A stretch of 64,000 nt of DNA from Adenanthera pavonina (lineage: Eukaryota > Streptophyta > Magnoliopsida > Fabales > Fabaceae). The stretch covers positions 945,001 to 1,009,000 of the forward strand of contig JAIVEN010000015.1 in assembly GCA_026686845.1 (NCBI GenBank), read 5' to 3'. Below are positions 48,480 to 61,256 of this stretch, piece by piece (positions within the stretch are counted from its first letter, which is position 1; each line of letters begins with the position of its first letter). The notes beneath the pieces are model-generated. The model was not told the origin of the DNA, made no database searches, and saw only the letters and a program-made list of their open reading frames with translations. A program made the position numbers and the translations under genes.

Positions 48480-49300
48480 AATGTCTTTTTTTCCGTACTT
48501 GACTTGGGCCGACTAAAAAGTAAGAAGACTTGGACTAACAAGTCGTCTACTTCCTCCTCCTCCTCCTCTTTTTCTTTTTTAATTTCACTTTAAGATTACT
48601 TATTTAAAAAAATATATAGCATCAGATTGCTTGAAATCATGCACTATTAGTAAGGCCAGTCATTATTAATAAATAATAATTAATAAATCAAGAATTGGAA
48701 TCATCTCAGTTCACACATTAATTTAATTAATGTATTTGGATCTAAAAATTTGATAAGAAACAATGGATAAAAATTCTTAAGAATGGACACTTGAAACACT
48801 TAGATAATGAATAAATGACGTGCAAGAAGGTTGTAGAGTCATTATATTTTGGAGAACTTTAAAAATGGTTCTTCTATTAATAAAATAAATATTTCATTTT
48901 CACATCAAACTCATTATCTCATATAATTGGTAGGCTATCTATATGGTGATAGTGAATGCAAAGACTTTTCTTTTCCGTTTGAATATTCCTCACAATTACA
49001 AGACAAAATATCAATAAAATTTGATAAATCAATACGTTTAAAATTTGAATAGGGATAAGAACTTAGAATGTTTAAATAAATTTTAATAGATTGATCAAAA
49101 CTTAGATAAATTTCATATGAAATTAATTTTAGGTATTAATACATAATTGAATGCATGAAACTGCGAGATTTCTTCTTTTCCTTTTAATACTTTAATAGGG
49201 AGAAATGACCTAAAGTAAATGATATCTGAATTTTTTATTAATATTTGTTTCAATAATATAACTTAATTAAATCAAAAAATATTTTTTAAGCCTCACAACA
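48480..49300 (+). repeat. Segmental repeat, copy B (partial)
   Basis: It shares ordered blocks with 49,840-51,130 (for example CTTGACTTGGRCCRAC, GGTGATAGTGAATGCAA versus GGTAATAGTGAATGCAA, then TTCATATGAAATTAA), and its last part also matches 44,100-44,330. A partial, more diverged third copy of the same ancestral segment. Confidence 0.65.
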
Positions 49301-49494
49301 TTTTTTTTTTAAAAAGTGATAAAGCACCCTATGCTAGGAAAAGCACTAAATCACATCTCGCTTTTTGCATTATGTGTTGTTACAAAGCAGTATATTCCGA
49401 ATATTCAGATTTTGTGTATAAATCTTTCTTTAAAAAAACCTTAATATTTTTTTTGGTAAAAGTGATCTAATATCTGGTACTAGTAAATGATTTT

Positions 49495-52400
49495 TTACAG
49501 GCAAAGAGTAAATTATCTATTATTATAAAAATGAATTTAGCTGTATTTTATACTCTCAATATTTCAAATAAGATTAATTCCAACCAAGGTACTTAATACC
49601 CCCCAAAAAAATTACAAATGTGTCTTTGTCACACAGTAAAAAAGGAAGGAGACAAATGTTAACAAAAGAAAAACCAAGGATGAAACTTTCTACTGAATCC
49701 GTTCAATGATTTGTCAACAATTTAGATGAATCAATTAGTATGGCGTGAAGAAAGGTTAATGAAGTCATTTTATGGCATTCAAATTAACTGATATATATAA
49801 AAATGATATATAATTCTTGACAACGAAATGTGAATATATTACTCTTTTTCTATGCTTGACTTGGACCAACAGAAAAGTGAGAAGACTCAGAAGACTTGTG
49901 CCTATTAACAAATTATTAAAATATTGATTTATCTTATTCACTTATATATTTATGTTATCGTGTGAGTAGAAAGAAGAAAAAGAAATTAAAATATATCAAG
50001 AAGTATATATTTTTAGAAAAACATATTACAAACATTATTATAAAAATTACAGTTCCTTCTAACTTCAAAAAAGTTATTTTCTAATATGAGAGTTATACAA
50101 TGAATGACTTGCAAGAAGTTGTGGACTCATTATACATGTAGAAAATTCATCTTCTAAATCACATATAAGTTTCATGTAATTGGTAGAGTACCCATACGGT
50201 AATAGTGAATGCAAGACTTTTCTTCATCCATTGAATACGTACCTCCTAATTACAAAACAAGAGATCAATTAAGCAATCTTAGTTTTATCACTCATATTGT
50301 TATTTTCATTGCACCAAAAAAAAATTGGTAGGAAATAAAATAATGAAATTAACATATTTAAAATTTAAAATAACTTTTCCCTATCCTATTGGGAATGACT
50401 AACAAATGCTTGCTCCGTCTTCACATTTGATACATGGGGAATATTTTATTTAGTTCTAAAAGATATTAAGTTAAAAAAGAATCACATTACTAACTCCTCT
50501 CACTCTAAAAGAAATTGATATAAAATGATATTAATTAAAATTAATATAGATTTGAAAAAAAAATCAAAGCTAATTAATTAGAACGTGGGTCCAACATGAA
50601 AAAAATGGAAAATGATATACATAGCCTACAAAAGAAAAAAATTGAATGAATAAGACAAAAAGGGATTCATCAAATAGCAAAGAAAAAAAACAAAAAAGAA
50701 AAGAAAAGCATGGAGCACAAATATGAAGCCGCACTGTTTAGCTAATACATGGTGTGACTCTATCACCTTTTATATTATATACTAATGATATATTGATTCA
50801 TGCATGGAAGTTGGCCCTTAATTATGTGTTTAGAATTTGGAATTTGTTTATTAACCTAGCCATGATATGTATGCCTTTATCGATGGGAATACAATTTTAT
50901 ACTGTTTGACCCAAAAAATTTAGATATATACTGATATAAATTTAAAATGTCCAAATAAATTTTAATTGATTGATCTAAACATTAGTTAATTTCATATGAA
51001 ATTAAGTTCCTGTATTAATTTTCATAATTAAAAGGCTTAAAGCAACATGGTTTCTCTTCTTCTTTTTCTTCTTTTTTTAATACATTAATTGGGAGAAATG
51101 TAGTCAAGTAAATGAATTAATCCTCAAACTTGAGAATTTTTATTGAGAGGTAAGCTTAAAATACTTGGGGTGAAAAGACTCATGAATTCGTTTAGATGTC
51201 CGTAGCTTTCGATTATTTTGGAAACGTTAACAATTGAAATTATTTGTATTTGATTCAGTCTGTCTATGGCTTTGTACCTCTGGTGTTGCAAAGCAGTATA
51301 TCCAAATGGTCCATTTTCTGTGCATAATTTTTGTAAACAAAAATTAATAATTTTTCGTTGTAAAAAATTATACAAATTAAAATAATATTGAAACAGTAGC
51401 CTAAAAAAACCTTTTTTAGGTTACTAAAAAAATTAATAATTAAATTTTTTTTTTAAATATAAGGTCTCCAAGACCGTCTATATTAAATTTCAACCTTTCA
51501 TATTAAATAAATGGTGCTGTTGTTGAAAAACAATAGAGAACCACTTCCATTTGTATTTGTATTGCATACTAGAATTATGTAGACATAATTGTTGGGGGGG
51601 GGGGTGGAAAAAGAATTTAGACTTAACACCATTTAAGTTAATATAGTTTTGGAAAAGCTGGAAAAAATGATTTGCAATGTTATGTAAAGGCCCATTTACC
51701 TCATTCCTGACTCCTTGAGTAAGTAAGTTAGCAAAGGTCCATTGTTCTGTCTCTAAGAGACTCTTGCCCGTATTCTGAAATTCTGGACACCTCTCTTCCC
51801 GGTCTGTTTCCATGGTGCCTGTTAATGCCGTTCATTATTGAATGAGCCTCTGTACTGTCCATAGCAAGCAAAGAAATCACTGGGCCTTCCTATGTTAAGT
51901 GGGTTGGTTGGACTGTCGTTGGCTTCTTATGTTTAGAGTCTATTTTGTGTTCTTTTAGGGCCTGTTTGGTTCAACCGAAGGGAAGGGAGGGGAGGGATTT
52001 TAATGGAGGTGAAGGGATTGGAGAGATTTTAAAATTTCCTTGTTTGATGGAATTCGAGGGGAAGGGATTGGAGGGATTTTAATAAAACCTTGTTTGGTTC
52101 AGGAAGGGATTGGAGGGGAGTGAGTAATAAAACTCAATCCCCTCAAAAAAAAACCCCAAATTAGAGGGGGAATAAAAAAGGGGTGGGGGAGGGGATTGAG
52201 GGGAATTAAATTCCCTCCAATCCCCTCCAAAATACTGATGTAATCAAGGGGAGGGGATTAATGGAGGGAGATTGAACGAGGTCAGAAAGAGAAGGGAGCG
52301 TCAGAATATTTGTGTGAGAGGGAGAAGCGAAAGACGATGATGAATTTTGGAGAACAGAAGGGCTGTAGAAGCTGAAATGTTTCTCCCCTTCTCTTTGCAG

Positions 52401-53345
52401 AGGGTAATCATTGTCGAACAGGTATTATCTCATCCTCCCCCCGGTTTATCCATCTCATGTGGTGCCATGGACGAATTTTATTCTGGAACTATGCTTTTTC
52501 CCCCTGTTGATGAAAATTCTATTCGAAAATCGAATGGTTTAGTGTGAATCCTGAAGATGCGCTGCAAGTTCAAATTTGAAAGTAAGAGTGTTTGTGTTTC
52601 CCTTTCGCTCATTGATCTCTTTTGTCAAAACTTCATAGTCATTTGATGATTTAGTATAGCTTGTTGATCGTGTTAAATGTTATTGGTCTGTTCCTAAAAT
52701 TCTCATGGGAAAATGCTTTGTTTATTTTCATCAATGTGGTGATGCAATTCTTCTGCTAAGTCTCCTGTGAGAAAGATACCCCAAATTGATAGGAAGTGCC
52801 GTCTGACATTCCAAACAGCATTTCCATACAGTTATGGAATTGTTTTGGGGTTGGTTAACGGTTGAGATAATTGTGGCCTCGGGACATGCTGTGTATGTGA
52901 TTTGAAATGGGACTCTCAGTGTTTTTTTATTTTCTTTTTTATCATAACTATTTGTAATGTATTTGATAATACCGACTAATTCAAATTCGAGTATTATCAT
53001 GCTTGAATGGAGTTTTTTGCTCTGTGTATGATTTGAGTGTTTTATGATTAACCGTACTCATCCACTACTTTTTAAGTTAAGTCCAAATGTCCCATCTCCG
53101 ATAGCTTTCAGAGTGATGACCGGCGATGCTATGATTGGACGTAGAGTAAGATTATTCCATTTGGCTTCCTGAAAGGAATTGTGGTTCCTATTTTCTATGG
53201 ATCCATGAAGCTGATTTTCGGGATTACATATTTTTGTCGAGTTCTTTTTTGAATGTGGCTTCTATTTCTGATAAACATTTCTGGAAGTTGATGAGGATTA
53301 ATCAACATTTGGAATTATTGACCGAACAATTTACCTTGATGTGAA
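49495..53345 (+). repeat. Segmental repeat, copy C
   Basis: The most complete partner of copy A. It contains the 43,400-45,570 block (here 49,680-52,350) followed directly by a unit of the diverged repeat family (52,740-53,345). The whole region upstream of the receptor-like gene therefore looks duplicated; no second receptor-like gene accompanies this copy. Confidence 0.75.
51957..52262. mobile_element. Possible PIF/hAT-like MITE in segmental repeat C
   Basis: It starts near TTAGGGCCTGTTTGGTTCA and is rich in GGGAAGGGATTGGAGGG-type internal repeats that recur in both orientations. Segmental copy A lacks this block at the matching place. The right end could not be fixed. Confidence 0.45.
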
Positions 53346-53569
53346 TTTCTAGCTGACGGATGCCTCACACTTTAATTTGCTTGTTTTGTGCTGTTTGTTT
53401 GGTTTGGACTCTCTACTCATTGCCTTCAAACTATTGAGAGATAAAAATAATGAGAGGGTCTTCCACTTTATCATCTAGTTTTTCCCCCCTATGCGCAATA
53501 GTATTTGGGCTTCTTGTTTGTTGCATTTTGATATCTATTCTTGACTCAAATAGGCATAGTATTTTGTAA

Positions 53570-54560
53570 GTATGAGGTTTAGCTTTTTAGGCTTTCTAAC
53601 GAACAAAATGTGAAACCTTATGAGGAAAATAACCCAAATTAATAGCAAGTTCTGTTTGACACTTCAAATAGCAGCGATCTCATGGCGAGTCTCAATGTTC
53701 TCACTCTCTGATCTTCTGCCTCATCTATAGTTTTTTACTTGTTTTCCTTTTGTTACTGTGTTGTTTTGGGGTTTGTAGCACTGGAGACAATTGTGGCATC
53801 GATGACATACTGTGTGTGTAATTTAAAATGAGGCTCTGAGGGTTTTATGATTAACCTTACTCATTTATTGTTTTTTAAGGTAAGTCCAATGCCACATCTT
53901 TGGTAACCTTCAAAGTAGTGACCAGGGATGCTTTGACTGGATGTAGAGCAAGATTCTTTTGTTTCATATCCTCTTGGGAACTGTTCCCATTTTCTTTGCA
54001 TCCATGGAGCTGATTTCTGCAATTATATATTTTTCCTGTGTTCTTTTGTAATATGCATTCCTTGAAGCAAATGAGGATTAGGTTTGAAATTACTGGGAGA
54101 ACATTTTATGTTGATGTGAATACCTTCCACTTTTTCATGTGTGTGTGTTTTTTTTTTCTCAACCCGAGTATCTGGGCATGTTTGTTGTATTTGGATATCT
54201 AATTTTTATTCAATCAGTCGTAGTATTATGTAAAATTTGGTCTAGCACCTTTGGTATGAATTATGATGAACAGAAAGTGAAAACCTGCTAGGAAGATAAC
54301 CCAAGTAGATACGAGGGTCTGAGACTCCAAACAGCAATAATTTCATGTTGGAGTCTCTGTTCTCGTCCTCAAGCCCATCTGGACTTGTTTCTCACTAGTT
54401 ACGATATATATTTTTTTTTTTTTGGGTTTTGTTGTTGGTTGGGATCATTGTGTTCTTGGTGACGGTGTGTGTGTGATTTGGAATAAGACTCTCAGGGTAT
54501 TATGGTTAACCTTACTCAAGCTTTTTAAGGTTGGTTCACTTCCACATTTGGAACTTTCTC
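53570..54560 (+). repeat. Diverged repeat family, units 3 and 4
   Basis: Two further degenerate units (53,570-54,130 and 54,230-54,560) arranged head to tail with unit 2, about 600-850 bp apart. See the unit 1 entry for shared blocks. Confidence 0.7.
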
Positions 54561-54639
54561 TGTGATAGCAGCTAGGAGGTTTCTGGGGAATGAACTTTCT
54601 ATGTAAAAGGCAGGCCCATCCCTATCGAGCACTGTCCCA

Positions 54640-54740
54640 ACCTTAGGCTGGGCCAGGACACTGGCTGCATTTTGCAGCCTGGGTGTTCACTGGCCAGTGT
54701 CTTACCCGGCTGGCTCAGTCCCTTTTATATATACATGCAT
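54640..54740 (+). repeat. GC-rich inverted repeat
   Basis: GGCTGCATTTTGCAGCC near 54,663 is a perfect 7-bp stem with a 3-nt loop. It lies within a larger imperfect palindrome (GACACTGGC on the left, GCCAGTGTC on the right). The block is much richer in GC than its surroundings, so it may be a fragment of an element. Confidence 0.55.
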
Positions 54741-56010
54741 AAAATCAATGAACTGTACAGTGATTCAGTAGCCTCTATCCAACTGATTACCAGATGCAGA
54801 ATTGAAGATCATCCCTACTTGAATTTAGTGATGGAGGTACGTGACATGACTGGGTGGTGAGAATCAATCATGGCCAAAGAGAAGCTATGCGTTGTGCATT
54901 GTGCTGATTGGTTAATAGAGGACGACAAGCAAGGGATTCCAATTTGCACCCCTTACTCTCACGTAATATATTTTATAGTAAGATAGCTTCCATTGTTAAA
55001 AAATACACACTTTTTTTTTTGAACCATGTGAAACACAACTTTTGTACACGGGACGCAGCACCAAAGCCTTGTCTCCCCCACTATATCCTACTTTTTTCAC
55101 TTCCTTGCTCAAGAATGGAATCAACATGACACCATATATCTTCCTTGCTTTGCTTCTGTAAACAGTTTCTTTTGTTTCATTTATAAATTAAGAACTTTTT
55201 CTAATCCCAACTTCCTATGAGTTGGTATCACATGAATTTGAATATTTTAGAATTGATTAAACCCAACTCACAAGTTTAAATTTTAATTCATGTTTCTCCA
55301 AACTTCAAATAAAAAGTTGAGTTAATCTAATTAATATGTAGTTAGGATCTTTTGTTGGTTGGGTAAAAAAGTAGTATGCCCATGCTGTTTTTAAACATTA
55401 GCATCTAAATTTTTCATATTTATTTTGAACAATTTTCATATAATTTTATATATTTTTTTAAATTAAGCAAGATGCAGAATAAAAATAATCTTTTCCTGTA
55501 AATTTTAAAAAATAATGTTTGGCCCAAAAATAGTACAAATAAAAAAAATCATGTTAAAATTCAGACGGCCTAAATACAATTAATCTAGAGAGACAAATTG
55601 CATTCACATCCAGTTATTATGATATTATTGTTTCTACTACTAAAAATGAAATGCGCATTATGGAATCAATATAAAATATCAAATTTATAGTAAGTAGTGG
55701 CCTATCTTTGTTCACCAACATAGCGACATAATTAGACCCTTTACTACTTCATTTTAACCCCAGAAAAAAAGGACTACTACCAAAAACTTGGAATATAAAA
55801 TGCTAAAAATGGCCTTTTGGCATGGTGAACTTATTCTTATCTTCATGTTAGAATTAAGGATAGAGCTAACCTGCTAAGAATCTATTTAATTAACTACTAA
55901 ACCTTCGGAAGGAAGGAATTTTAGGATTAACCAATCTTTATTGCATTAAATTAATCATTTTCTGGAAGAGAAGGATGCGACTTGGTTTCGTTCTTCACAT
56001 GCATAAGATC
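54741..56010. other. Intergenic DNA; right part is the DUF247 copy 3 upstream region
   Basis: No gene. From about 55,760 the sequence resembles the upstream region of DUF247 copy 1. Confidence 0.5.
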
Positions 56011-56012
56011 AC

Positions 56013-56020
56013 TATATAAA
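56013..56020 (+). promoter_or_regulatory. TATA box of DUF247 copy 3
   Basis: TATATAAA, 51 bp before the first ATG at 56071, conserved in position with copy 1. Confidence 0.6.
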
Positions 56021-56070
56021 CATATCTCAATAAGTTTGATGAAGAGAAGAGGAACAGTGCTATCAAACAC

Positions 56071-57723
56071 ATGGAATTCGAAACAGATCAGTGGGTGGAT
56101 CAAATAAACGAGAAGCTGAAGAGCCATGAATCTTCATCACTGGAGATTCGGAAGTGGAAGAAGCATTGCATATACGCAATACTATCCTGTGTTGCAGACC
56201 TCAACAAGCTATCATCACATGAAGGAGCATCTAGTAGCCATGGAAGAGCACAAGCATCGAGCTCTGGTTCACTTTCTGAGGAGGTGTGGGAAGCCATTGG
56301 AGCTGCTGATTGAAAGCATGACGAAGGTTGAAGAAGACTTGAGGGACTGTTACAAGCCGCTTGAATGGAAGAAGAAGGAGAATCATAGTTTCGCGAAGAT
56401 GATAATTGTTGATGGGTGTTTCATGCTTGAAGTGTTGAGATCAGCAGATTGTGATAATTGTGATTATGCAGATAATGATCCTATTTTCAGTGACCATGGA
56501 AGACTGTATATCATGCCATATATCAAACGTGATATGCTTATGCTTGAGAATCAGATCCCCATGATGGTTCTCGAGAAATTGATTCAATTTGAAGGAAACA
56601 AAATCCAGGTATTTAATTGTAGATTTTATCTCATATATATAATTTGTTTATATATATCTTTTTCTTTTTCATTGAACTTGTTCCATTGAACATCTCCCTT
56701 TGATAATTAAGTAGTTTTGCCTTGAAAATCATCTCTTTAAAAATATTCCTAATAGACAAGTTGAGAAGCTATTTTTAGGAATCAAATGGTGGTTGAAAGG
56801 AATTATTTTAGCAATATTTGTCAAAATAAATAAATTAAAACTTTATTTGTATATAATCTCTTCTCATTTTCACTGCACTTGTTCCACTGTGATTGAACTC
56901 ATGGCATATATATCATCACACGAAGGATCCAGAGTTCTTGAACAAGCTAATCCTCAAGTTCTTCTGCCCCAGCGTACCTATCCTCAAAAGCTTTGGCAAA
57001 TGCCTACACATCTTGGATCTCTACAGAAAATCCCTCCTTCAACACGAACCCTCTCACCCCACAATCATTCCAAAACCCATTAAATCAAACAAAGCCATAA
57101 ACGACGAAATCATCATTCCCTCTGCAAGAGAGCTTCAAGAAGCTGGCATCATCTTCAAGCAAAGCAGAACCCACAGCCTCAAAGACGTCTCCTTCAATGG
57201 CGGAATCCTCAGACTCCCTTCCATCATCGTCGATGACTGCACGGAGACAACGTTGTTGAACCTCATAGCCTTCGAACGCATGCACGTAGGAGCAGGCAAC
57301 GAGGTTTCTTCGTACGTGTTCTTTATGGATAACATCATCGATAATGAGGCCGACGTAACGATTCTGCATCAGAGAGGAATTATATCGAATGCCCTAGGAA
57401 GTGATAAAGCTGTGGCGAAGCTGTTTAACTCACTGTCTAGGGATCTGGCTGTGGATCGTGAAGGAGGTTTGGATATAGTGCAAGTGAGTGTGTGTAGGTA
57501 CTGCAAGAAGCGATGGAATAGGTGGCGAGCTAATCTCATTGAAACTTACTTCAGAAATCCATGGGCGATTGTGTCTCTCGTTGCAGCGATATTTCTGTTT
57601 GTGTTGACTATCGTTCAGACTGTGTTTGCGATTCTTCCATACTATGATCAAGACAAGTCTAATTCATCTCCTCCTCCTCCTCCTGCGCCATTTGTTCCAA
57701 GACGTCCTCGTCCTCATCTTTGA
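56071..57723 (+). CDS. DUF247 (UPF0481-type) copy 3, best preserved, 38-nt deletion in exon 1
   Basis: Exon 1 is 56071-56608 and exon 2 is 56926-57723, joined in phase 0 over a 317-nt GT-AG intron (ATCCAG|GTATTT ... CGAAG|GATCCA). From ATG 56071 the frame reads the normal N-terminus (MEFETDQWVDQINEKLKSH ... KKHCIYAILSCVADLNK). At 56208 a deletion of about 38 nt, relative to copy 2, removes the segment coding AYIPQTVSFGP and shifts the frame. The downstream frame is open to the end: YHHMKEHLVAMEEHKHRAL, MIIVDGCFMLEV, MLENQIPMMVLEKLI, the conserved CRYCKKRWNRWRANLIETYF and a C-terminal membrane helix (IVSLVAAIFLFVLTIVQTVF), then a proline-rich tail. An out-of-frame ATG at 56126 would give 426 residues with about 30 aberrant N-terminal ones; ATG 56219 would give a shorter one. 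It is probably non-functional, but translation from an internal start cannot be excluded. Confidence 0.85.
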
Positions 57724-58209
57724 ATTGGAGTTGTGATTCTGCTGTGGTGACAGTACAAAACCGAAGAGAGAAATTATGGACTGGATGTACTTCAAATTAT
57801 GTTATTGTTTGATTTTAATAATCTGTAACATGTATTTGGTTTCTTAGGACATATAATTGATGATTGATATTCATACTATATAGTTCCGCATAAAGACAAA
57901 TAGAAACCAAATCAAACCAGTGTCCTCAGAAATGAACACTTCCAAAATGAGTCACAATTTCATTTCACGACCATATTGGAGATTCATCATCCTCAATTAT
58001 TATACTACATAATATTCCATATGAAAAATGGACAAAATTAATCATATTTGTAGATTTTTTTTATAATTATACTTGCCTCTTCTCTACTTTAAAATCTACA
58101 CAAATTTTCTTTAAAGGCACAAATTAAATTGCATTAATAACCTCCTAAAAGTTTGCTAAAATTATATTAAACTCTCCTTTATTTTCAAAATCAACACAAA
58201 CATCTCCTT
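57724..58209. other. 3' flank of DUF247 copy 3, no gene
   Basis: The first 150 bases are shared with the flank of copy 2 after its MITE; the rest is AT-rich without recognisable features. It ends at the target duplication of solo LTR C. Confidence 0.5.
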
Positions 58210-59158
58210 TGTAACACCCATCATGACATTGTATTGGCATTTGTGTGCAGAACCAGAGGAAAACAGGACGGAGGAAGGTTCAAGTGATGCAGAAATGAGC
58301 TCCATGCTACGGCGAGCAGCAGGGCCGCCGCCGCAAGAGCAAGTTCCAGTGGCTTCATTTTCGGCTGAACGTGGTGGCGCCACGGTGAGAGTCGTTAATT
58401 TGGTTTAAATCATAATCATTTTGGACGATCGGAAAGAAAGAAAACAGAGGGAGCAGTGATGACCTCTGCTAGGGTTTGTAAGATTCGGTCTTGAGAAGTG
58501 ATTTTCGGACCTTGGAAGCTTGGATTCATATTGGTAAGTGATTCCTACTCCTCCCTCTCTATTTTCTTCGGTTAAAACTTGGGTTTTCTCGGTTTTATAT
58601 TGGGATTTCCGATTTGCTTCAAAATCCATCGATTGAAATGGATGAAATAGGGTTAAGGAAGTGTGATTTGGTATTCTTGTTGCTTGGATGTGATTTTGGA
58701 AGGGTGTACGCATTATTTGAGCTTAACCCTAGGTTGTTTTTGGTTAGAGCTTTTGGGGAATTCGAATTGTATGTGGTTAAGTAGTGTTTGAATGGTCTCT
58801 AAGAGCTTAATAATGCATGAAAGGGGTGTTGGAACCTTGGGTTAGTCTAAAGTAGTTGAATTATGATGTTTGACTTAATGGTATATTGTGTTAATTGAAG
58901 TATTATGTGTTGTTAAGGTTGTTTGGCTACTAAGAGAAGGTTAGTCGTGTGATTGACATTCAAGAAAGCTTGTGAAACTTATGTGCATGTGGTAACAACA
59001 ATTGAGGTAACCGGGTGTTTATTATATTGTATTGTTTGAATAGTATGATAGTATGTATATTTGTGTATATATGCATGTTTCTTTCATACCATGATATAGA
59101 TATATTTGTGTGTACTGTTTTCTATATATCATGGTATACACACAGCTAGATGATGACT

Positions 59159-59191
<33 letters not shown>

Positions 59192-60673
59192 ATTAGAGAT
59201 GATGATATTGATATGACATAACATTATGCATATATGACATTGTGACATGAGGATGATAATTATATGATGATACATGAGCATTACCACATGACATTGTGAG
59301 ATTGTGATATATGGCAGATTAGGTTGTGATGATATGATATATGATATGATTATGATGATATATGTTAGTAACGATAAGGATGGGATCCCTGCGGCTAAAT
59401 CGCCTCCTATGGTTAAGAGGGAAAGGCGTTCAGTGGATTGCACCTTCCCTAAATCGCTATCAATTCGTGGTGAAAAAGGGGAATGAGAGCCACGGTCTGA
59501 GCTTTTGTGTAACCTTTGGCCGGGTTGTATTAGAGTAAAGTGAGCTTGGTGATGTCCCCAAATCAGTCTTCATCGACTATTAAAAGGGAATTACCTATAT
59601 GAAATGTCCTGTTATGACGATAGCCCGTGATTCTAGTTGTGTGTAAGGGAGACATGTATTGTATTCATTTCACATTGCATTCATGGATTATATGAGTTAT
59701 ATATATGTGTGTGTGTGTGTGTGTGGTTGTCCCCGGTGACTGAGACATTGTCTCACACTCCTCTCCCATGAACTAATCTTTCAGGTAACGATTCTAACAC
59801 TAGTCCGGAGAAGATGAGGGAGTAGCATCGGACGTGGGAATACTAGGTCTATGTAGTGTATTTTTGGATATGTACTTTGTGCCAAGTAGGATAGAAGGTT
59901 TTGCAATAAATGTATGACATGGATGTGGATTGTATGGATAGATGTATGTATGGGTATGTATGTGGAATTGTGCTGTATGTAATGTGTATGATGGATGGTG
60001 GTAGTTTATGTGATTCCAGAGTGGATTTGGGCTGGTTGGTGTGTTTTAAGGCCTGTAGCCCATTTTGTCAAATGAGGTTCAAGGGGATCAAATATCAGAG
60101 GAGTGGTTCCTTTGAGGTAAAATCTCTTTGGACAAGTTGTTTAAGTGGTTTTTGACCTATGTGAATGATCTCGAGTGGTTGAATTGCCTTGGGTGGCATT
60201 TGGAAGTTGTAAGTTGTGAATTTTGGTCAAAAAGTAGGCAAAACGGTGTCAAATGTCTAAAACCTCCATAGGGAGTTGGATTGAGGTGGAATTAGTGTCT
60301 ATGAATAGATTGGAACTAGATTAACTTGTACGAGTTGGAATTAAGTTAATCGGAGGTCGGAGGATAAAGTTATGTGCATTGGAAGTTTGCTCCGGTGTTA
60401 AAATTTTTTTAGTGTGCAAATCATCAGGGGGCGCCGCGGCTCCAGGAAGCAAGACATGGTGCTAGAGAATCCAGTAGCTAGTGTGAAGCAGGGGAAGGCC
60501 AGAGCCGCGGTGATATTGTAACAGCCATGACCCTAACCCAATTTTCGATGTTTTCTGGTTTATTTTCGCTGCTTTGAAGTTTTGGGAAGTTGTTTTGAAA
60601 TGTTTGGACTGTGTTTGATTGTATTTTGAAAATTTTGGCCAAGTATGGAGGTGTTTAGGAGTGGGTTGTTACA
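58210..60673. mobile_element. Solo LTR C, 2.46 kb, perfect 5-bp target duplication
   Basis: It begins TGTAACACCC and ends GGGTTGTTACA, so the ends are TGTAAC/GTTACA inverted. TCCTT flanks it on both sides (58205-58209 and 60674-60678). It has the length, TG...CA ends and lack of coding sequence expected of a Ty3/gypsy LTR left by recombination. It contains a GAT/ATG-rich simple stretch (about 59,150-59,350) and a (GT)n run (about 59,706-59,725). It is unrelated by eye to LTRs A and B. Confidence 0.82.
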
Positions 60674-61256
60674 TCCTTAAAACAAAGAATAAGTTATATA
60701 GAGTTTCTCCAAGTTTTACTAAAATAGCACATATCTTTTACTAAAAAATTAGACACATATACCTCTTTTCTACTTTTAAAAGAAGTTTGTGTATATTTTA
60801 AAAATAGAGAAATTCTTGTAATTAACAAGATAGAAACATATTGATAGATTGCGAGTCCTAATTCTTCATTGGAGGGGGTACCAAAGGCCTATAATTAAGC
60901 ACTTCCATCCCTTGGCCAAGATAGAGAGGGAGGGGCCGGGAGAGCTTTTATTAGTCTTTTCATGTTGTTAAAGAGTTGAACAATGAAAATAGATGGAGCA
61001 CCTGATTGAATTGATGAGGTCACGTAGGAAAAAAGTTGAAGTCTACCGATTAATTTGTTAGGATGTGTCAATTGCATATATCAGTACTGCATTTCCACGT
61101 AACTATTGATTGTGAGGTCCTATCGCTGATGATAATCAGCTCATCTCATCACATGACCTTCTCTTGAATTTTCAAAACTTCTTCCATCCATCCCTTCCAA
61201 AACAACAAGTACATTAAAATAAAATTAATTAATCCACTATGGCATCCATAGTTGTA
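60674..61256. other. Intergenic DNA 3' of the RNase III-like gene
   Basis: AT-rich; contains the 3' flank of the gene on the minus strand. No poly(A) signal can be chosen with confidence and no other feature was seen. Confidence 0.5.

Noticed and set aside
50300..50340. Another possible poly(A) micro-insertion (TTGCACC followed by A residues)
   Set aside because: No flanking direct repeat of sufficient length and no empty paralogue.
44968..51813. Pair of related minus-strand frames (44968-45312 and 51490-51813)
   Set aside because: The similarity reflects the segmental duplication. The frames are interrupted differently and have no known domain, so I do not call them genes.
58162..58408. 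Frames at the left end of solo LTR C
   Set aside because: They lie within or across the LTR boundary, have no recognisable domain and are read in both directions.
59150..59350. GAT/ATG-rich run as a possible coding or regulatory repeat
   Set aside because: Irregular simple sequence inside solo LTR C with no conserved unit.
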